This document shows positions 1-14,071 of a stretch of 64,000 nucleotides of DNA, piece after piece. Position 1 is the stretch's first letter. Every line of letters starts with the position of its first letter. The stretch comes from Acanthornis magna. Lineage: Eukaryota; Chordata; Aves; Passeriformes; Acanthizidae. The notes below the pieces were generated by a model that was not told the origin of the DNA, ran no database searches, and saw only the letters and a list, made by a program, of their open reading frames with translations. Location: positions 10,620,001 through 10,684,000 of the forward strand of contig JAWUZG010000032.1 of assembly GCA_036785705.1 (NCBI GenBank). Reading direction: 5' to 3'. The position numbers and the translations under genes are program-made.

Positions 1-3000
1 ATTACATACTATTAAATAAATGCTTTAACAAAACAGGAAACTTTTAGAAATGCAATACAGCTAACTTCAGAGTTCCATTAAAAGCCTGCAAATAGATTAT
101 AAGCAACTGCTTTTCCTTTAGTTTGAATCCCCTGGCTGTTCTTCATTCTCTGGTCAGTTATGTGGATTTGCCCTTTCTGTGTCTGAATGCAAAATCTTTG
201 TTTCTGTTCTACAAAACTCTTCTCAGTCATCTGAATTAGGGAGCAGAGAAGTTCTGGTTCATTTCCATTTTTCCAGCTGTAATAGTGCACAGGAGAAAGT
301 AGGCGAATTTATCAGATTTATCCTGTGAATGGCCCTGAGCCTACAGCATTTGCACGCCCCATCTCTTTACAGGTCCTGTGCTGGAAACATTTCAGCCAAG
401 TACCTGTTAGGTTTCATGCTTCATATGTATGCATAACACACAGAGTAGGGAGAAAGCCTCCTCATGGCTTTAAAGGTGTCTGCACAGGAACCTGAGGAGC
501 TCCCTGCTCTGACCCTGGCAGTCCTGTGAGCCTGCCAAAAATTTTCAGCTTTCTCCTGTGGACTGTGGTTGCTGCAAGCCCTTGGTGTGACTCACCTGTT
601 CCCTCTCTGCCTCTTCTACTGATGGCATGTGCCCTTCTGAGGACTTTTGTGGGGACTTCCTTGGAAGTCAGCTGTGTCTTCTTTTTATCCATATTAAGAT
701 ATTCTGTTATATCTGCCCTGTGACCTCAGAGAGTAGCAGCAGTGCTTTGGAGAGCAGATGATGTGAGAAAAGAAGCCTGGACAGGACCACAGGTGTGGCA
801 TCTGTGCTTCTGACTCTCCAGACACGTGGGCAGAACAGGTAGCAGGGAGAGGGTTTTGTCAGCCGAAAAGAACCCTTTCTTTTTAAGACTGAGAAAGAAC
901 AGAGGTAACTGTAAATAGATAAGTGTACTGTGCTTAATTCTTTAACCTCATAGATGCCTCACATCAATGAATTTGGACTTGTAGTAATGCATTTTACTGG
1001 AAATACTTGCTGTTCTTACTGCTTCTACAATATATAAATGGTCTTGGGAGGGTTGCTAATTACATCGGTCTGCCGTTTGGGAGGATATATTCAGCACATA
1101 AAATTATATCTTCTTGAGGCAACTGTTAATTTCTGCTTTTGTAGTGTTTTATTGTCCCTTGAATAATTAATCTTTGTGCTTAAAGGCAGGTATCATTCCT
1201 TTTGGTCAACTGTCTTCCTAGCTTTAACTGACTTTAAATCATCAGTTGCTACATAAAAGCAAGGAACATATTGCTTTGTGTTGTAAGATATTTTACAGTG
1301 TTTTCACAAATTTGGGTGTTTTGAATGGCAGTTCTACAATTTCAAATACCTCCCAGTTAATAAACAAAATAAATAAATGTGCAATAAGGAAGTAAACAGA
1401 CCATGAATCTGAATCACTTCTTGTTTTTCAAGCTGAATTTTTCAAGGAAATTAGTTTACAAACTAGATTTTGATGTCTGGAGTCCATCAGTCTCTAGGAG
1501 AAAGAGTTGTAATTACATTCTGTCTCAATTTATGCTGTGTGTCTGCACTCCTTTTTAGAATTTTTCTTTTTAATTCTATTATATTGAACTTAATTTTACA
1601 TGACAAGTAGCAGAATCATGCAGATAAGAAACAGAAGAAATACATTGTTCTGTAAAGACCCCCAGAGTTTTCTGTAAGGAAGCTCGTCCACAATTTTGTC
1701 AGCACTTTCTCAAAGATTTCTTTTTTGTGTCTTCTTGAACTTTGAAATACTGAACTTTCTTCTGTTAATGATGAAAAAAATTGTTATAGTTACACATTAA
1801 TCTAAAGTTAATCATTTTTCTGGATTTGAAATCATAACTGCCTTAATTACATTGATAAAGTTATGCTTTCTAATTTTCAAAATCTGAATAATCTCAAGAG
1901 TGAAATGCTTTACAATAACCATCTTCTCTGTTTGACATTAAGAACAGGTAAAGAAAATGTTCAGTGAATGAGCTCCGTCCTTAGTTGCTGTGAAACAATT
2001 AGCCAAGCTGTTTATTCCTGATAGAGATTGTTTATTTGTAAAACTCAGGGTTATTTTGAGCAAACTCAGAATGTAGAGACCTAGGATTTTATATCCTAAC
2101 AATGCTTTTCCTGACATTGAGTATACTGTAACTAGAATTCTTTAATTAGCATGACATCGATATTTTATCTTTTAATCATATTTTACTAAAAAAAAAAAAA
2201 AAAGCAGGAATTTTGTCTGGATTTTTTTTTAGATGAAATTGATCTTTTCTGAAAGTGGTTCCATCTGCTCTGTAGTAGCCCAGTAGCTGGTATTCATGGT
2301 GAATTTTTCATCCTTTCATGATAACTTTCCAGGTTTTTAGGTGATTTAGGTAGTGTTTAAGAGATGAGATGCATTTTATATCCAGGTCGTTAGATCTTTA
2401 AAAAATCTTTTTCTTATCCTGAAAGGGGAAGATAAGCTCTGAATTGGAATAGCTGCTTACCTAGATGAGTTTTCATGTACAGTAATCTCCCCTTTAATGA
2501 ACAGCACTTAGTACAATTAAATTTTCTTAAAGGGTGCTTTCCTGCTGTTCCTTATTATTAACGCCCAGTGGACTTGTGATGCCACGCTTATCCATAGCCA
2601 CAATTTGTTAGCAATCTGCTTTTCTTCCATTGTTAGGGAGGGTAAGAGCGAAACAGTGTCTTTTGATTATAAAAAGTCAGAAAGGTGTATACGGAAGCGA
2701 GGTTTACCCATCTAAGTGTCCTGAAGCACAACTTTGTGCTGAAATGGGATACAGAAAAGAAAGCTCTGGGGAAGAGAACGGACCTTTTTCTCCAACACTT
2801 CAAGAATGCCCCATCTATTTGTTGTGAGTATGCATAATGGTGAAAGCAGCTCTAAATCAGACACTGGCTGGGTGCAGTATAATCAGTCTCGCCAAAATGT
2901 GTCTGGGAAAAAGGTAAATGTGGTCATTATGTGACAGGGAAATATCAACTGGAAATCATGGGCTGATCTTGGGGCTTTTGCAGGAACATGTTCTGTAGTT

Positions 3001-3091
3001 TTGGCCATCCACATTCAAAAAAGAACAAGTCCAGCTAACATGTACTTGGGGTGATCCTGTACAAAACAACTGGAATAGCAGAGCAAGTGTC
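1..3091. other. Unassigned AT-rich noncoding DNA
   Basis: No exon, RNA gene or known repeat was recognised. All frames are broken by frequent stops and the longest open frames (65-76 codons) resemble no family. A run of 16 A lies at 2188-2203 and is followed shortly by a T run near 2221. Sequence just before 3092 may still belong to the CR1 copy that follows, because 5' truncation points of decayed copies are hard to place by eye. Confidence 0.6.
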
Positions 3092-4464
3092 TAAGCCATT
3101 ATCTGTCATAACTGAGAAGTCATAGAGTCTGGTGAAGTTCCAGCAGACTGGAAAAGGAGAAACATTACCCCCGTTTTTAAGAAAGCAAATAAGAAGACCA
3201 AGGGAACTACAGGCCAGGCAGTCTCACCTCTGTGCCCTGCAAGGTCATGGAGCAGATCCTCCTGGAAACAATGCTAAGGCACATGGAATGTAAGGAGGTG
3301 ACTGGTGACAGCCAACATGGCTTCACTAAGGGCAAATCCTACCTGAAAATTTAGATGACTTCTACTAGTTACAGTGTTCAATGGATGAGGGAAAAATGCC
3401 TGACATCATTTGATAGTCTCCTGCACGACATCCTGGTCTCTAAACTAAGTGACATGGATTTAATTCATGGACCAGTCATTGGGTAAGCACTTGGCTGTAT
3501 GGTGTCACACTCAGAGAGTTGTTGCAAATGTCTCAATGTCCAAGTGGAGAGCAGTGATGAGTGGCGTTCTTCAGGGCTTGGTATTAGGAACAGCACTGTT
3601 AGACATCTTCGTAAGCAACACGGGCAGTGGGATGGAGCTCACTCTCAGTGAGTTTGTCAAGGACACCAAGCTCTCTGGTGCAGCTGACACTCTGGAGGAA
3701 AAAGATATCATCCAGAGGGACCTTGACATGCTTGAGAGGCAGCCCGTGTGAACCCCATGAAGTTCAACAAAGCGAAGCGCAAGGTCCTACACCTGGGTTG
3801 GTGGAATGGGAATTGCAGTATGACCCAGCAACATACACTGGCAGTCCAGAAAGCTAACCATGTCCTGGGCTGCATCAAAAACAGCATGACCAGCAGGTCA
3901 GGGGAGGTGATTCTCCCCTCTAGTCTACTCTCATGAGACCCCATACTGAAATGCTGCATCCACCTTTGGGATCCCCAACATAAGAAAGATGTGGACATGC
4001 TGGAGCAAGTCTAGAGGAGGACCACAAAGATGATCAGAGGGTAGGAGAACCTCTCCTGTGATGACTGACTCAGAGAGTTGTAGTTTTTCATCCTGGGGAA
4101 GAGAAGGCTCTGGGCAGACCTTATAGCAGCCTTCCAGTACCTAAAGGGGGCCTATGAGAAAACTGAAGAGGGATGTTTTACAAGAGCATGTAGTGATAGG
4201 GCAAGGGGTAAGACTTTTAAACTGAAAGATGGTAAATTTAATTAGATATGAGGAAGAAATTCTTTACTGTGAGGGTGGTGTGGGACTAGAACAAGTTGCC
4301 CAGAGATGTTGTGGGTGCCTTATCCCCAGAAAAGTTCAGGGCCAGGTTGGATGGGGCTCTGAGCAACTTGGTCTAATGGAAGGTGTTCCTGCCCATGGTA
4401 GAGGGGTTGGAAGAAGACGGTCTTGACAGTCCCTTCCAACCCAAACCATTCTGTGATTCTATGA
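3092..4464 (+). mobile_element. CR1 LINE, 5'-truncated and decayed, with end of reverse transcriptase
   Basis: This is a sense-strand copy of the bird CR1 non-LTR retrotransposon, about 1.37 kb of an element usually near 4.5 kb, so most of the 5' part is missing, as is usual for CR1. Reading left to right it follows the known order: thumb and palm pieces of reverse transcriptase (about 3120-3750), then the C-terminal domain (about 3990-4330), then a short 3' UTR. Around 3560-3750 the frame still reads like CR1 (a GVLQGLVLGT-type block, then DTKLSGAADTLEE). The catalytic F-A-D-D box is changed to F-V-K-D, so one catalytic aspartate is lost, and stops and frameshifts interrupt the frame (for example at 3748). 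The 3' end is diagnostic: ATTCTGTG followed by ATTCTATG at 4448-4463. The copy is certainly inactive. The left boundary is approximate. Confidence 0.93.
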
Positions 4465-7362
4465 CTGATATGTAAAATGAAGCAGACACTCAACACTGCA
4501 ATTTCTGATTGCGTTTACTTTAGTAAATGCTAATGTAAACTACCAAGAACTGGGCATCTACGTCAGTGATTGAGTCTGTGTCCTCTGTTACTGAGCATAG
4601 GATTAACTGCGCTGTGGTTAGTTGTTAGTTGTATCCCAAGCATGGATCAGGGACATCCCAAGACATTCCCCTCCTTATTCTCTGTTGATTGGCTCCACAT
4701 CCAGAGAATAAGCCTGGGTCTGTTTTGTTCTTTAGCACTGATGGTATCCCACTGAATACTCTTCAGACCATATCCATCAGCTCCAGCACTGTAGATGCAG
4801 CCCACAAAGTTGAAGTATTTTTTTCATTTTGATACCTCTTATCTCCTCCTAAAAGGTTTCTCTTTTAACTCAGCTACAGGTGAGTGCTCCCAGTGATGTC
4901 GGTCACACATGGGAGCAGCTTAGAAAGTGTCTGGTGGACACTTAGAAAAAGGGACCAATGCACTTCATCTCCTTGGTCTCCAAAAAAAATTAAGGCGTAC
5001 AAGAATAACTTGCAACTTGTCTGCCTCCAGGGAAAGAGGGCTTCATTAATATCAACTCATGCTATTTCTGATGCCATCAAAGAAACTGAACAAAATGTGA
5101 GTTTAATTATAGTGAACCTGTTAGTACTGTAAGAGAAATGCTGTTCTTTGAGTAGAGGAGATGCAGTGATAAAGTAAATAGAAAGTGCAGATAGTATGCC
5201 ACTTTTAACAAGTGCAGATCACAGATATTGCCATCTTTTTATTAGTAAGGTATACCATCCATAAGGTATGTAGCCAAAATAACAATATGTCTTTTATTCA
5301 TTGCTAATTAAAAGATAATATCCATGACCTGAACTTTATATTTAGCATGAGATAATTTGGAAATAAAAGATCTGGTGTTCAGTAAATCTGAAGGAAATAT
5401 TGCTCCTTCCCTGCACAATGGGTTTCTTAAAAACAAATTGCAAACTGAAGACTTTAAGTTGCTAATATGTCATCCAAGATATATCAGACTTGAAGTAGGA
5501 TGAATAGTTTTAATTATGTGTAAATAGATTCATTAAGAGGAATGCAAAGGTCCAGCAATTATTCATTCTCTGAGATTAGATTAAGAATATTGTGTTTAGA
5601 GTCTTGTATCTTAATGGACCACTTTAATTTCTGTTTATTGCCATTATTCTATTTCAAATGCACATTAATCTTCTTCTTAGTGAAATGTATTCATTTATCT
5701 AACAAAAGGAAATGTTATATGTTCCTAGCTATTCATGCAATTATTTGAAGACAGTGGTGATTTAAATTTAAGGTTGGCAATAAATAGTTTTTACTTTGTA
5801 CTTGTCATTGTTTCCTTGAGTATCTCTAGACAGTGCTGAGCATGATAAATTCTCTTCTGTAGAGGGGGAAAATGGCTTTATAGAACAGGGAATGTTAAAG
5901 GCATTTATATACACCTTTTCAGTGTTCAGATAAAATACTTTGATGTTTGCTTTCCTGTGTGAACAAACTTAGCTGAGTTTTAGTTTAGCTTATGATGAAG
6001 AGATGATTTACACATGTCAACAAGACTCCTCTTATATGTGATGCCAATACCTATTCTTATACACAAGATCATTTTCATGCGCATATGAATAATACTTATA
6101 GCTGCAAATTTAGAAAAAAGCTAGACTACTCCCACTTTGGAGTATTGCAGTTGGGGATATAGATATTGACCTGTGGTAGTAGTAGTGTTAAAACTTAAGT
6201 ACTGCCACTCTTCATTATATAGGTGTAAATATGATCAAAACCAAACCTGTTACATCCAGGCTTGTTAATCTAGGATAACACTGCAGTCTCACTGGCAAGT
6301 TAGTTTCAATTATAGTTCTTAGCATATTCCCACGCAGTTGCCTTGTATGTCGTGTTTCTCAGGGGTACTTGCATATCATGGTTACCAAAAGACAGAAAAC
6401 ACAACACAGTAACATAGAAACAGCCTCTGTGGAAGGGAAATTATTGTAAGAACACTCACATTATTTTTTTGCATTAGTCAACAATGTGTGTCTGGTTTTC
6501 TTGAACATAGACTATGTCATCATCTTTGTGCTGATGACTGACAGATCTGCTCTAGACCTTCTTTCTCCTGTCTAGGACTTATTTGCTGTCATTTCTTCTC
6601 GCTGAGTTGTCTCTGACTGAAATGTGAGTTGAATTAAATTTTTTTCCTATTCAAATGTTGTCTGATGTCTCCTTTCGTGATATATATGGAAAGCTTTATC
6701 AGTACAAACCAGCATGCTGGCTAATGGCCCGAGTGGCATATTTGACTCAGTCTTTGCCATAGAAAAGTATTACCAGACCATGACAAGATTTACAGATCAT
6801 CTCTGTATGTGCTCTCCAAGAGAACTCTCTCTTCCCTTCATCCACAGAGATAAATCCCTAATTTGCACTCTCATTGAATTGCATTGTGATTATTGGAAAA
6901 TCTCTTTCTCTTGGTTTGACAGATGCAGTTCTGCCCTTACAATATCTGTGTAAAATAAGGATGATACAATGATCTGTCCAGCCAGTCTGTTTAGCATCCT
7001 CACCCCAAGTCCATGAATCATTATGCTGGCTCCTGTGTTTCTATTGCTTTAAATTTAAATGCTTGTCTTTGCTTTTAAAGCTTTTTCCTTAAACAGCCTG
7101 AACATAGTTCATCAAGCCTGTGGCCCAGATGCAGTAGTTGAGTTCCTTGCATAATATATTCTGAGACATATTATATGAAAAGTATATAATTTTCTCATCA
7201 GTTCAAAGTTCTGACTTAAAAGTAACAAGTCTTTGCATCAAAGCATCACTAATAAAAAAGTACGTGAAAAACATTGAGGGAAACAACCTTTCATTTCAAG
7301 GACAGAAAAACAACCCAAACCCACAATAAAAAAGGTTTGGTAAAATGGTGCTGAGAATGTAG
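4465..7362. other. Unassigned AT-rich noncoding DNA
   Basis: No gene or repeat could be assigned. The open frames here reach at most 82 codons (4884-5132) and look random: no domain, no signal peptide, and no paired splice signals of good quality. A short stretch near 6120-6160 faintly resembles the CR1 palm region but is too short to call. Confidence 0.6.
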
Positions 7363-7430
7363 TATCACAGAAATGTTAGCTGGAAGAAGCTTCTGGAGGT
7401 CATCCAGTCCAAGATCCCACTCAAAGCATT
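7363..7430 (-). mobile_element. CR1 LINE 3' fragment, antisense
   Basis: The plus strand reads as the reverse complement of the CR1 3' UTR: ATCACAG at the left edge, then a GGAGGTCATCCAGTCCA block and CTCAAAGCA. In bird genomes this order is typical of antisense CR1 3' ends. Only about 70 bases are clear. Sequence to about 7560 may be a further decayed continuation, but it no longer matches well enough by eye. The terminal octamer repeat is not preserved. Confidence 0.7.
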
Positions 7431-10400
7431 GGAGCATGTTAGCAATGAATTAATCTATCCAGATCATGGAAATATTCATGTGCTTTCACTGTGGAAAGCC
7501 TTGGTAGGTGTATTAAGGATTTCAGAGTATTCTTGTCCCCCACTTTGCCTTGGACATCCAGTAGTTTGAAGTTTATCCCTGTAAGGGATTAGCGCAATAG
7601 TGATACTCCTGAGCTGTGATTGTATAAATACAAAGACATTGATATGAACTTAGTGAAACCACATTTTTATAAATCCTTTCTATTTATTTGCTTGCCTCAG
7701 AATCTATGTGGAGCTAAAACATAATTTTATGTGTTCCTGTGGCAGAGGATGTGTCAAAAACAATTTACAAACAATTTACTCAGTTCAGCAGAGTAAATTC
7801 AGGGAAGAGCAGCAAGAGCAGATCATCAGGTATCCATGTTTCTCCTGCAGGTGGATCTGCAAGAACATTTAAAAGAACTCCCATAATTAATCTAAGGTGC
7901 AAAGGGATTAGAAATAAAGTAGAACAAGTAGAACTTGCGTTTTAAAAACCATGTGCTTAACTACATTAGCTTTTTTCATATCTGTGGATACTGTGAATAA
8001 CTTATTTTCTCACACTCATTTATTCAAATTAATTTGCATTTTTGCAACTAATTCTTAACTCTTTGGATCTATTCAAAGCATTTTGGGAAAGCATGTGTAC
8101 TGAGCTATGCTGTGACTGATCAGTTGGAAGAGGCATGGTATTACGCATCCAATTTAAAGGTGGCAACAAAAAACCCTTTCTGCCACTCATATTTCACTCA
8201 CATACATAAAAGCTGGTCTAGGTGCTTCTCAGCCAGTCACTGGCACAAAATATTTAAATGTTGGTAGTGAACATCAAAACAAACAAATTTTACTGATGTT
8301 AATACTCCTAAAAATCTTACAGCTTCTTTCTGGTATGTACCATTTTATTTTTGTTCTTTGAATGTATGTCACCTCTAAGGATCAGAGCTAGATTTAAATT
8401 ACTATTTTGGCTTTAAAATTACTTCCACTTATGTGGGCTGGAATAGCTCCCTAAAAGTCTCCAAACAGTGTAGTAATCGCTACTTTATATTTTAAGGTAA
8501 TTTGAACTAGCTTGGATTTTAAAATGGCGTTCTTTAGGGCAATTCTGATCACCCTTAGTCACAACACTGAAGATGTTTCTGTACATCTGAAAACATCTGC
8601 TTGCTATGGACATCCTTCTCTTGGCATTTTCAGGTATTTGTGAGCTGAAGCACTAGGAGAATTATTTTTCTACTTTTGCTTTGCATGTTCTGACAGTAAT
8701 TCATCACATCATACTTTTTTGGGGGGGAGGAGGTTGTTTGTTGCTTTTTCAATTGATAACTTTCCTTCTTTATGATATTCTTGAATTTCTATTACTATTT
8801 CCTCCTATTTTTGTGGTAGTGTGCCTTCTCTCTTGTAGACCCACATTTTAAAAATTTCATTCTGGAGTCCTTCAAGCTTATTGAAGTTATTTCTGGAAAC
8901 TGTTGGCTAGTTTCAGGCATAAACAGAAATTTCCTCTGTTTTGATTTGTGCTTTACAAAGCAAACTAAGGAGATTAGTAATATGGCAGGACTATTAAAAA
9001 ATGCTTCCTACTTACATATTAATTTGAAAAGTTGCATGAAATTTGACATTTTTAATAAAACTATTCACTGTAGATGTTGCCAATGAGAAAAATATGTGAT
9101 ATTGTTTATCATAACATTTTTTCACTGATTCTTTTTTTCAAGTGAATCTAATTCTTGTTCACTCATACAGCTGTAATAAAAAAGCCAGTGAATATTAGCC
9201 ATCCTAAATCTAAAACATTCCATTCTGCATCGTGAAAAAGCCATCACTGTGTTGTTTGGAGATCAGCCTATGTGATGGATGTTAGTTTTTCAGGGTAGGA
9301 ATGCTATTGAAGAAACATGGAGAGTAATGTAGGCTTGCTCCTGGAGGAGAGCTCATCTTATTTCAGCAAAGGTTGGGGGAGAAGAACAAGCCTTCAACTT
9401 CAACAAGGCTGAACCACCACTGCTTGGGGCTCCTAGAAAGCGGAGGGGAACAGAGACTTGTCCTCACATCTTCCTAAGGTGGCAGTGCACTTTCCTGACA
9501 GTCCTTGGGTGATGTGAATAGCAGAGCAGGCCATGGGCAGGATGTCTGGAGATGCCCCTGGGCTATGTTGTGCCTCTCTGCGATGGCTGAGGGGTGCTCT
9601 GCTCTTCATCTCTTGGTCGTGCATATGCAAGTAGTGGAACCAGCCTCCAACAGAATTTTTTTTTAACTGAGAAGGGAAGGGGAATCCTGCAGAGATTTGT
9701 GTCTTTAAACATAGGCAGGAAGGGGGCAAAGACACAGACTTGAGCAGTGTCTGAAAAATATTTGTGGTGAAATCTCAGTTCAGTGCTTTACTTAATTTGT
9801 TGATTTGCAAAGTAGAATGTGCATTGGACATGTTTCTGCATCCGGGAACTGTAGTATTGAATTTTAGCGTGCTTCCTAAGTCATTCTTGGTCTCTAAGGT
9901 TCCATTGAGATTTCCTACATGTTATTTAATTGATGTACCTACTAAAGGAGCCTGAAGGTGCATCAGATGGTGATGTCTTGTAACATTTTACCAGTAGGTA
10001 AAAAAGCAGCAATTTCTCCTCAGTCATTTAAAGCGGAATTTCGATGTTGCTTCCTTGATGAAAAACACCCAGGAAATAAGGGGTTTGTACAGCCTTTTGA
10101 AAAACAAAGAAAGAACCCCTCATGTTTCTTTTTGTTCTGAGGAGTCTGTTGGTTGTTTCCTGTTTGTGGCTTTTGAGGTGTAACTAAACCAGTTACCGTT
10201 GGTGAGAGGATGTAAATCCGTTTCATCACACAAAGCCTATATATTTCTGCAGTACTGCAGCAGAAGCTAAGAGGGGGAAATGGAAAATACTAGAAAATAA
10301 GGCTCCAGTGTGACTTGTGTCTTTGGATAAAGGTAGTAGTCCTTCATACATCTTCTCCTTTGCTGCGATTTCTTCTTTTTCAGACACAGAAGTTAGTACA

Positions 10401-13400
10401 TATTTCAAAAAGCTGGTGAAGGTTTGGCAGATCAGTTCTGCTGTTCATCTTGTGATATGTCAAAGAGTGTTTGACTTTCTCTGGATGTGTGTTGACTTCC
10501 AGGCTGTTGGGTTATACTCCCTCCCTGTTTCATTGTGTGTTATACCTTTCGTGAAGTGAATTGTCCCTTTTTATTTGAATATCAGCAGGCAGGTGCCTCT
10601 TCTGAAGATGCTGCTTTTTGTGGCTGGAAAAGAAGGCCAAGACCATATAGAAGTTCTTAGAACCATTATGTCCTTCCAGGTCCATCTGGTTTCAGACACG
10701 GCCTAACGATGCCTGTGCTGTATGGGAGCAATGTGTAACTAGGGGACTTAATTTCTCGGACCTTATAATGACCACTCAGTCCACAATAACATGATTTTCT
10801 GGAGGTTTGCTCCCAAGTTTTTGATTTGTTTATTTTATCACAAAATTAATGTATTTTGTCAGCAGTCAACAAACACAGTCTTTAAGGTTTTACAATATTT
10901 GTATTTATTATGAAATCAGCATAGAATTACAATACACATATGGTCTTCTCTATTTTTTATTTCCTCTGTTTTATTTTGTACTTTCCAGCTCTCTCTTTTG
11001 CAAAGTGGGCAGATTTCTGAGGAAAACCAGTACAGAAGAAAAACCCTTTTACTTTCTCTTACAGGTTTTAATTTAGAATGTCTAGTTCAGCACATTACGG
11101 ATGCTACTGTTTTAGTTGCCAATGAGGAATTAGCAAGTAAATATAGCAAGGGTTTGCCTTGTTTCAGAGACTAAAAAAGATAAGGATAGATCTCAGAGAA
11201 GATGAAGGTAGTGCTGCAAAAATAGACTTCTTCCTTGCAGAGTTCGCCCCATTTAACTGCTTTTGCTGTTGGACTAAAAGGTGAATAAGAGGTACCTGTG
11301 AAGAAAGCAAGAAGTAACTATGTCATTGTAGTAAATTGGTATCATCCTTACGTCTTTAGAAGTTCTAGACTTGGCTCTATGTGAAAGAAAACCGTCTTTC
11401 ATATACAAAGAAACATAACAAAATCTTAGATGTCAGACCAAAAAAAAAAACCAAACAACATTACATTATTTTTGAATGCTTCATTTCTTGTGATCCAGGC
11501 CCTCAGAAAATGCTTCCCTTAAAGAGAAAATCAAGTGAACCATCAGGATTGTCTCTGTATGCCAGATATGTTTACTTCTAGGTGGGTATTTAAAACCTGC
11601 TTCTGTCCTTCTGTGGTTTATGACCATTTTGGCAGAGAAGAATGTAAAGTCTCCTGTAAAAAAATTTCCATGTTTGAGACAATCCAAAGCAGACACATTT
11701 ACTGTTGCTATCAAGCTAGTCAGCGACAAAATGCTATATATTATGGGAACTTGCATATATCATACAATAGCGTTTAGCATCTGCAAAATCCCTCCTTTTT
11801 TGCTTCTCTAATTTGTTACCTCTGTGTACTGACATGAAAGATAGAGATCAGGAAGAAATCAGCCCTGCCAAATTTGAGGCCAGTTTTAATTCTGTACATC
11901 TGCAATCACTTCTTTTCCTAGCTGCACATACAATTACTCAGTGTAATCCCTGGCATTTCACTCCTCGTTAAAAAATCAGCTTTGCATCTAGAAAACTATA
12001 AAAATTTCAGAGAAATGGAAATGGATTAATCTAAACCCTAGGTTGCCAATCTTGTCCATCCCTCCTATAATGATTATATCTGCAAGCAACATGAGGATTT
12101 TAACTGTAAATCTGCAGGTTTTTAAGCTCAAGTGGTTTTGCTTCGTTTAGGTGTAGATCGAAAAAGTCTTGCTAGCTTAAATAATTTTATATCTAAAAGA
12201 AATTTATGTAATTTTCTACAGAAAAGATTATTGCAGTTGTTGTTCTCAAACTTTTTTTTCAATGTACACTAAGCTTTCAGTTGGTTTCTGATTTCCAAAT
12301 TTTCCTGCCATTTACCACTGCTACTTAGTTTCTGATCTCCTAGTTTCTCGAAAATAATGTCATTAATGTTTTAACTTGTTTACTCCTCCCTTGAAGTGGA
12401 TGAGGCAAAAAGCATTCTAGCAAGCTTGAACATTTCAACTGCTGACCCATGACATTTTAGGTAGCTTATTTGTTCTATTAGGCATGTTTCATGTTTTCTA
12501 TACTTTGTACATTTTTCATCAGGATTGCTTTTTCTTAATCTCTATAAGCAGCTCCTCCCCATAGCATCATTAAAAAATATTACCTAGACATGTACATATT
12601 TTCCTGAAGTTATGCATGTTAGATGTATCTGTGCTGTTGATATTTGGATTTAGTTGTAAAATAGCAAGGGTGGAGCTTCCATGTTCTAGTACATCTTGTA
12701 CCCAGACTTGCCCCACATAATCCTTATAGAAGAGCTACATTCCTCAAAAGGAAAGAGACAGAATGTCCCAGGTCACTTCAACCTGCTCAGCTGTCTCCAA
12801 TCAGCTGCTTTCGTGTGTGGAGAAGCACTTGAAGGTAAGATGTGAAAAGCTGTAACAGAAGAAGTCTCCAAAGACCCACACAATAATGGCACCTATAAAC
12901 TCATCAGCTTGGCGGCTAATCACTGATGAGGTAAAGGCCAACAATAGCGTACAAACGCAAAGCCTCTGACACAGGAGTCGTTGAACTGTAGTCAGCTACA
13001 GAGGGCATCCTAATCCAGAAAGACAAATCTCTCCAGATAAAGCAACAAAAGGAATCCTAAGCTCCTGAGGGTCAAACAGAGACATTACTTTTTCAATTAT
13101 GCCATAAAATATCACAGCCCTTTCAGTTCTCTTTTCAATTCTCATTGTGTCTTTATGATAATCCATATGACTTTACTATAGTTACTAATGTACTTTTAGC
13201 ATTATTGATAAATAACACTGCTGCCTCTTCATGTTATGGCTTCAGACTTTTGTCTCATGAAACCTTAGCATCTTTATTAGAAGAAATAATGTTTAGAGAT
13301 TGTCAAAGTTGTCTTTGAAGTTACCAGAATAATATGTATTGGACCATCTTTTTGCTTGAACAAAAGTTGTACAAATTCAAAGTTTTTTGAGGTGCTTATT

Positions 13401-14071
13401 CTTTATTCTACCCACATAGCCCTTTCTCCACTTTTATGTAATAGATTTCTATGAACTGTTCATTTATGGATATTCAGAAGTTTCTGAGGTAATGTCTGGG
13501 TATGAGAGGGCTCTTTATCTGACACTGAGTTCTTCTATTATATATTAAAAAATTCCTTCAGTGTGGAACCAGACTAAATGGTTGTTTGTGTTGCTTACTT
13601 GCAGCATGAATTACGGGATTTGAGATACAGAGGGAAAGTTAGGAAACTGTAACAGAAATAAATGAGTGAGTATACACTAAAACAGAATAGTAGGTTCATG
13701 AAAGAAATAGAGAAAACCCATACCTGAGGTTTGTCAAGTAATCCCTGATTCTTTATAGTGGACATAGGTTGATACATCTGAAGTTTTCCATGCAAAAACC
13801 TTCATTTGTATTACAAAGAAAGCAAATTTTAAATTTTATGTCAGGGTTTTGCACATTTTATGGCTCTTGGATACTCTCTGTAAGGATTCCTTCACCTCCC
13901 CAATGATTTTTAGGTATTACTGGAGGAAAGAAAAAGAGGAATTGGGTTCTTATTGTGTATTCTTGCTAATTCTATTCTTATCTACTAATATATTCCCATA
14001 TAAAATAGTGACATCTACTGCAGTAGCATTTGTTATGCTATAGTGTTTACTTCTCTGTCTTTTTTATACAG
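7431..14071. other. Unassigned noncoding DNA with one weak exon-like signal
   Basis: No confident gene was found. At 7746-7829 an open 84-base stretch lies between an acceptor-like TTCCTGTGGCAG and a donor-like CAG/GTATCC. At 11240-11280 a 40-base stretch sits between a good acceptor (CTTCCTTGCAG) and AAAAG/GTGAAT, but it is too short to judge. Open frames at 9433-9735 and 11481-11756 (minus, 100 and 91 codons) have no recognisable content. Confidence 0.5.

Noticed and set aside
6120..6160. Short match to the CR1 block around GGAGTATTGC
   Set aside because: Only about 30 bases resemble the family and neighbouring blocks are absent, so chance cannot be excluded.
11236..11281. 40-base exon-like stretch between a good acceptor and AAAAG/GTGAAT
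   Set aside because: It is too short to test by composition and is open in more than one frame. It has no support from neighbouring exons.
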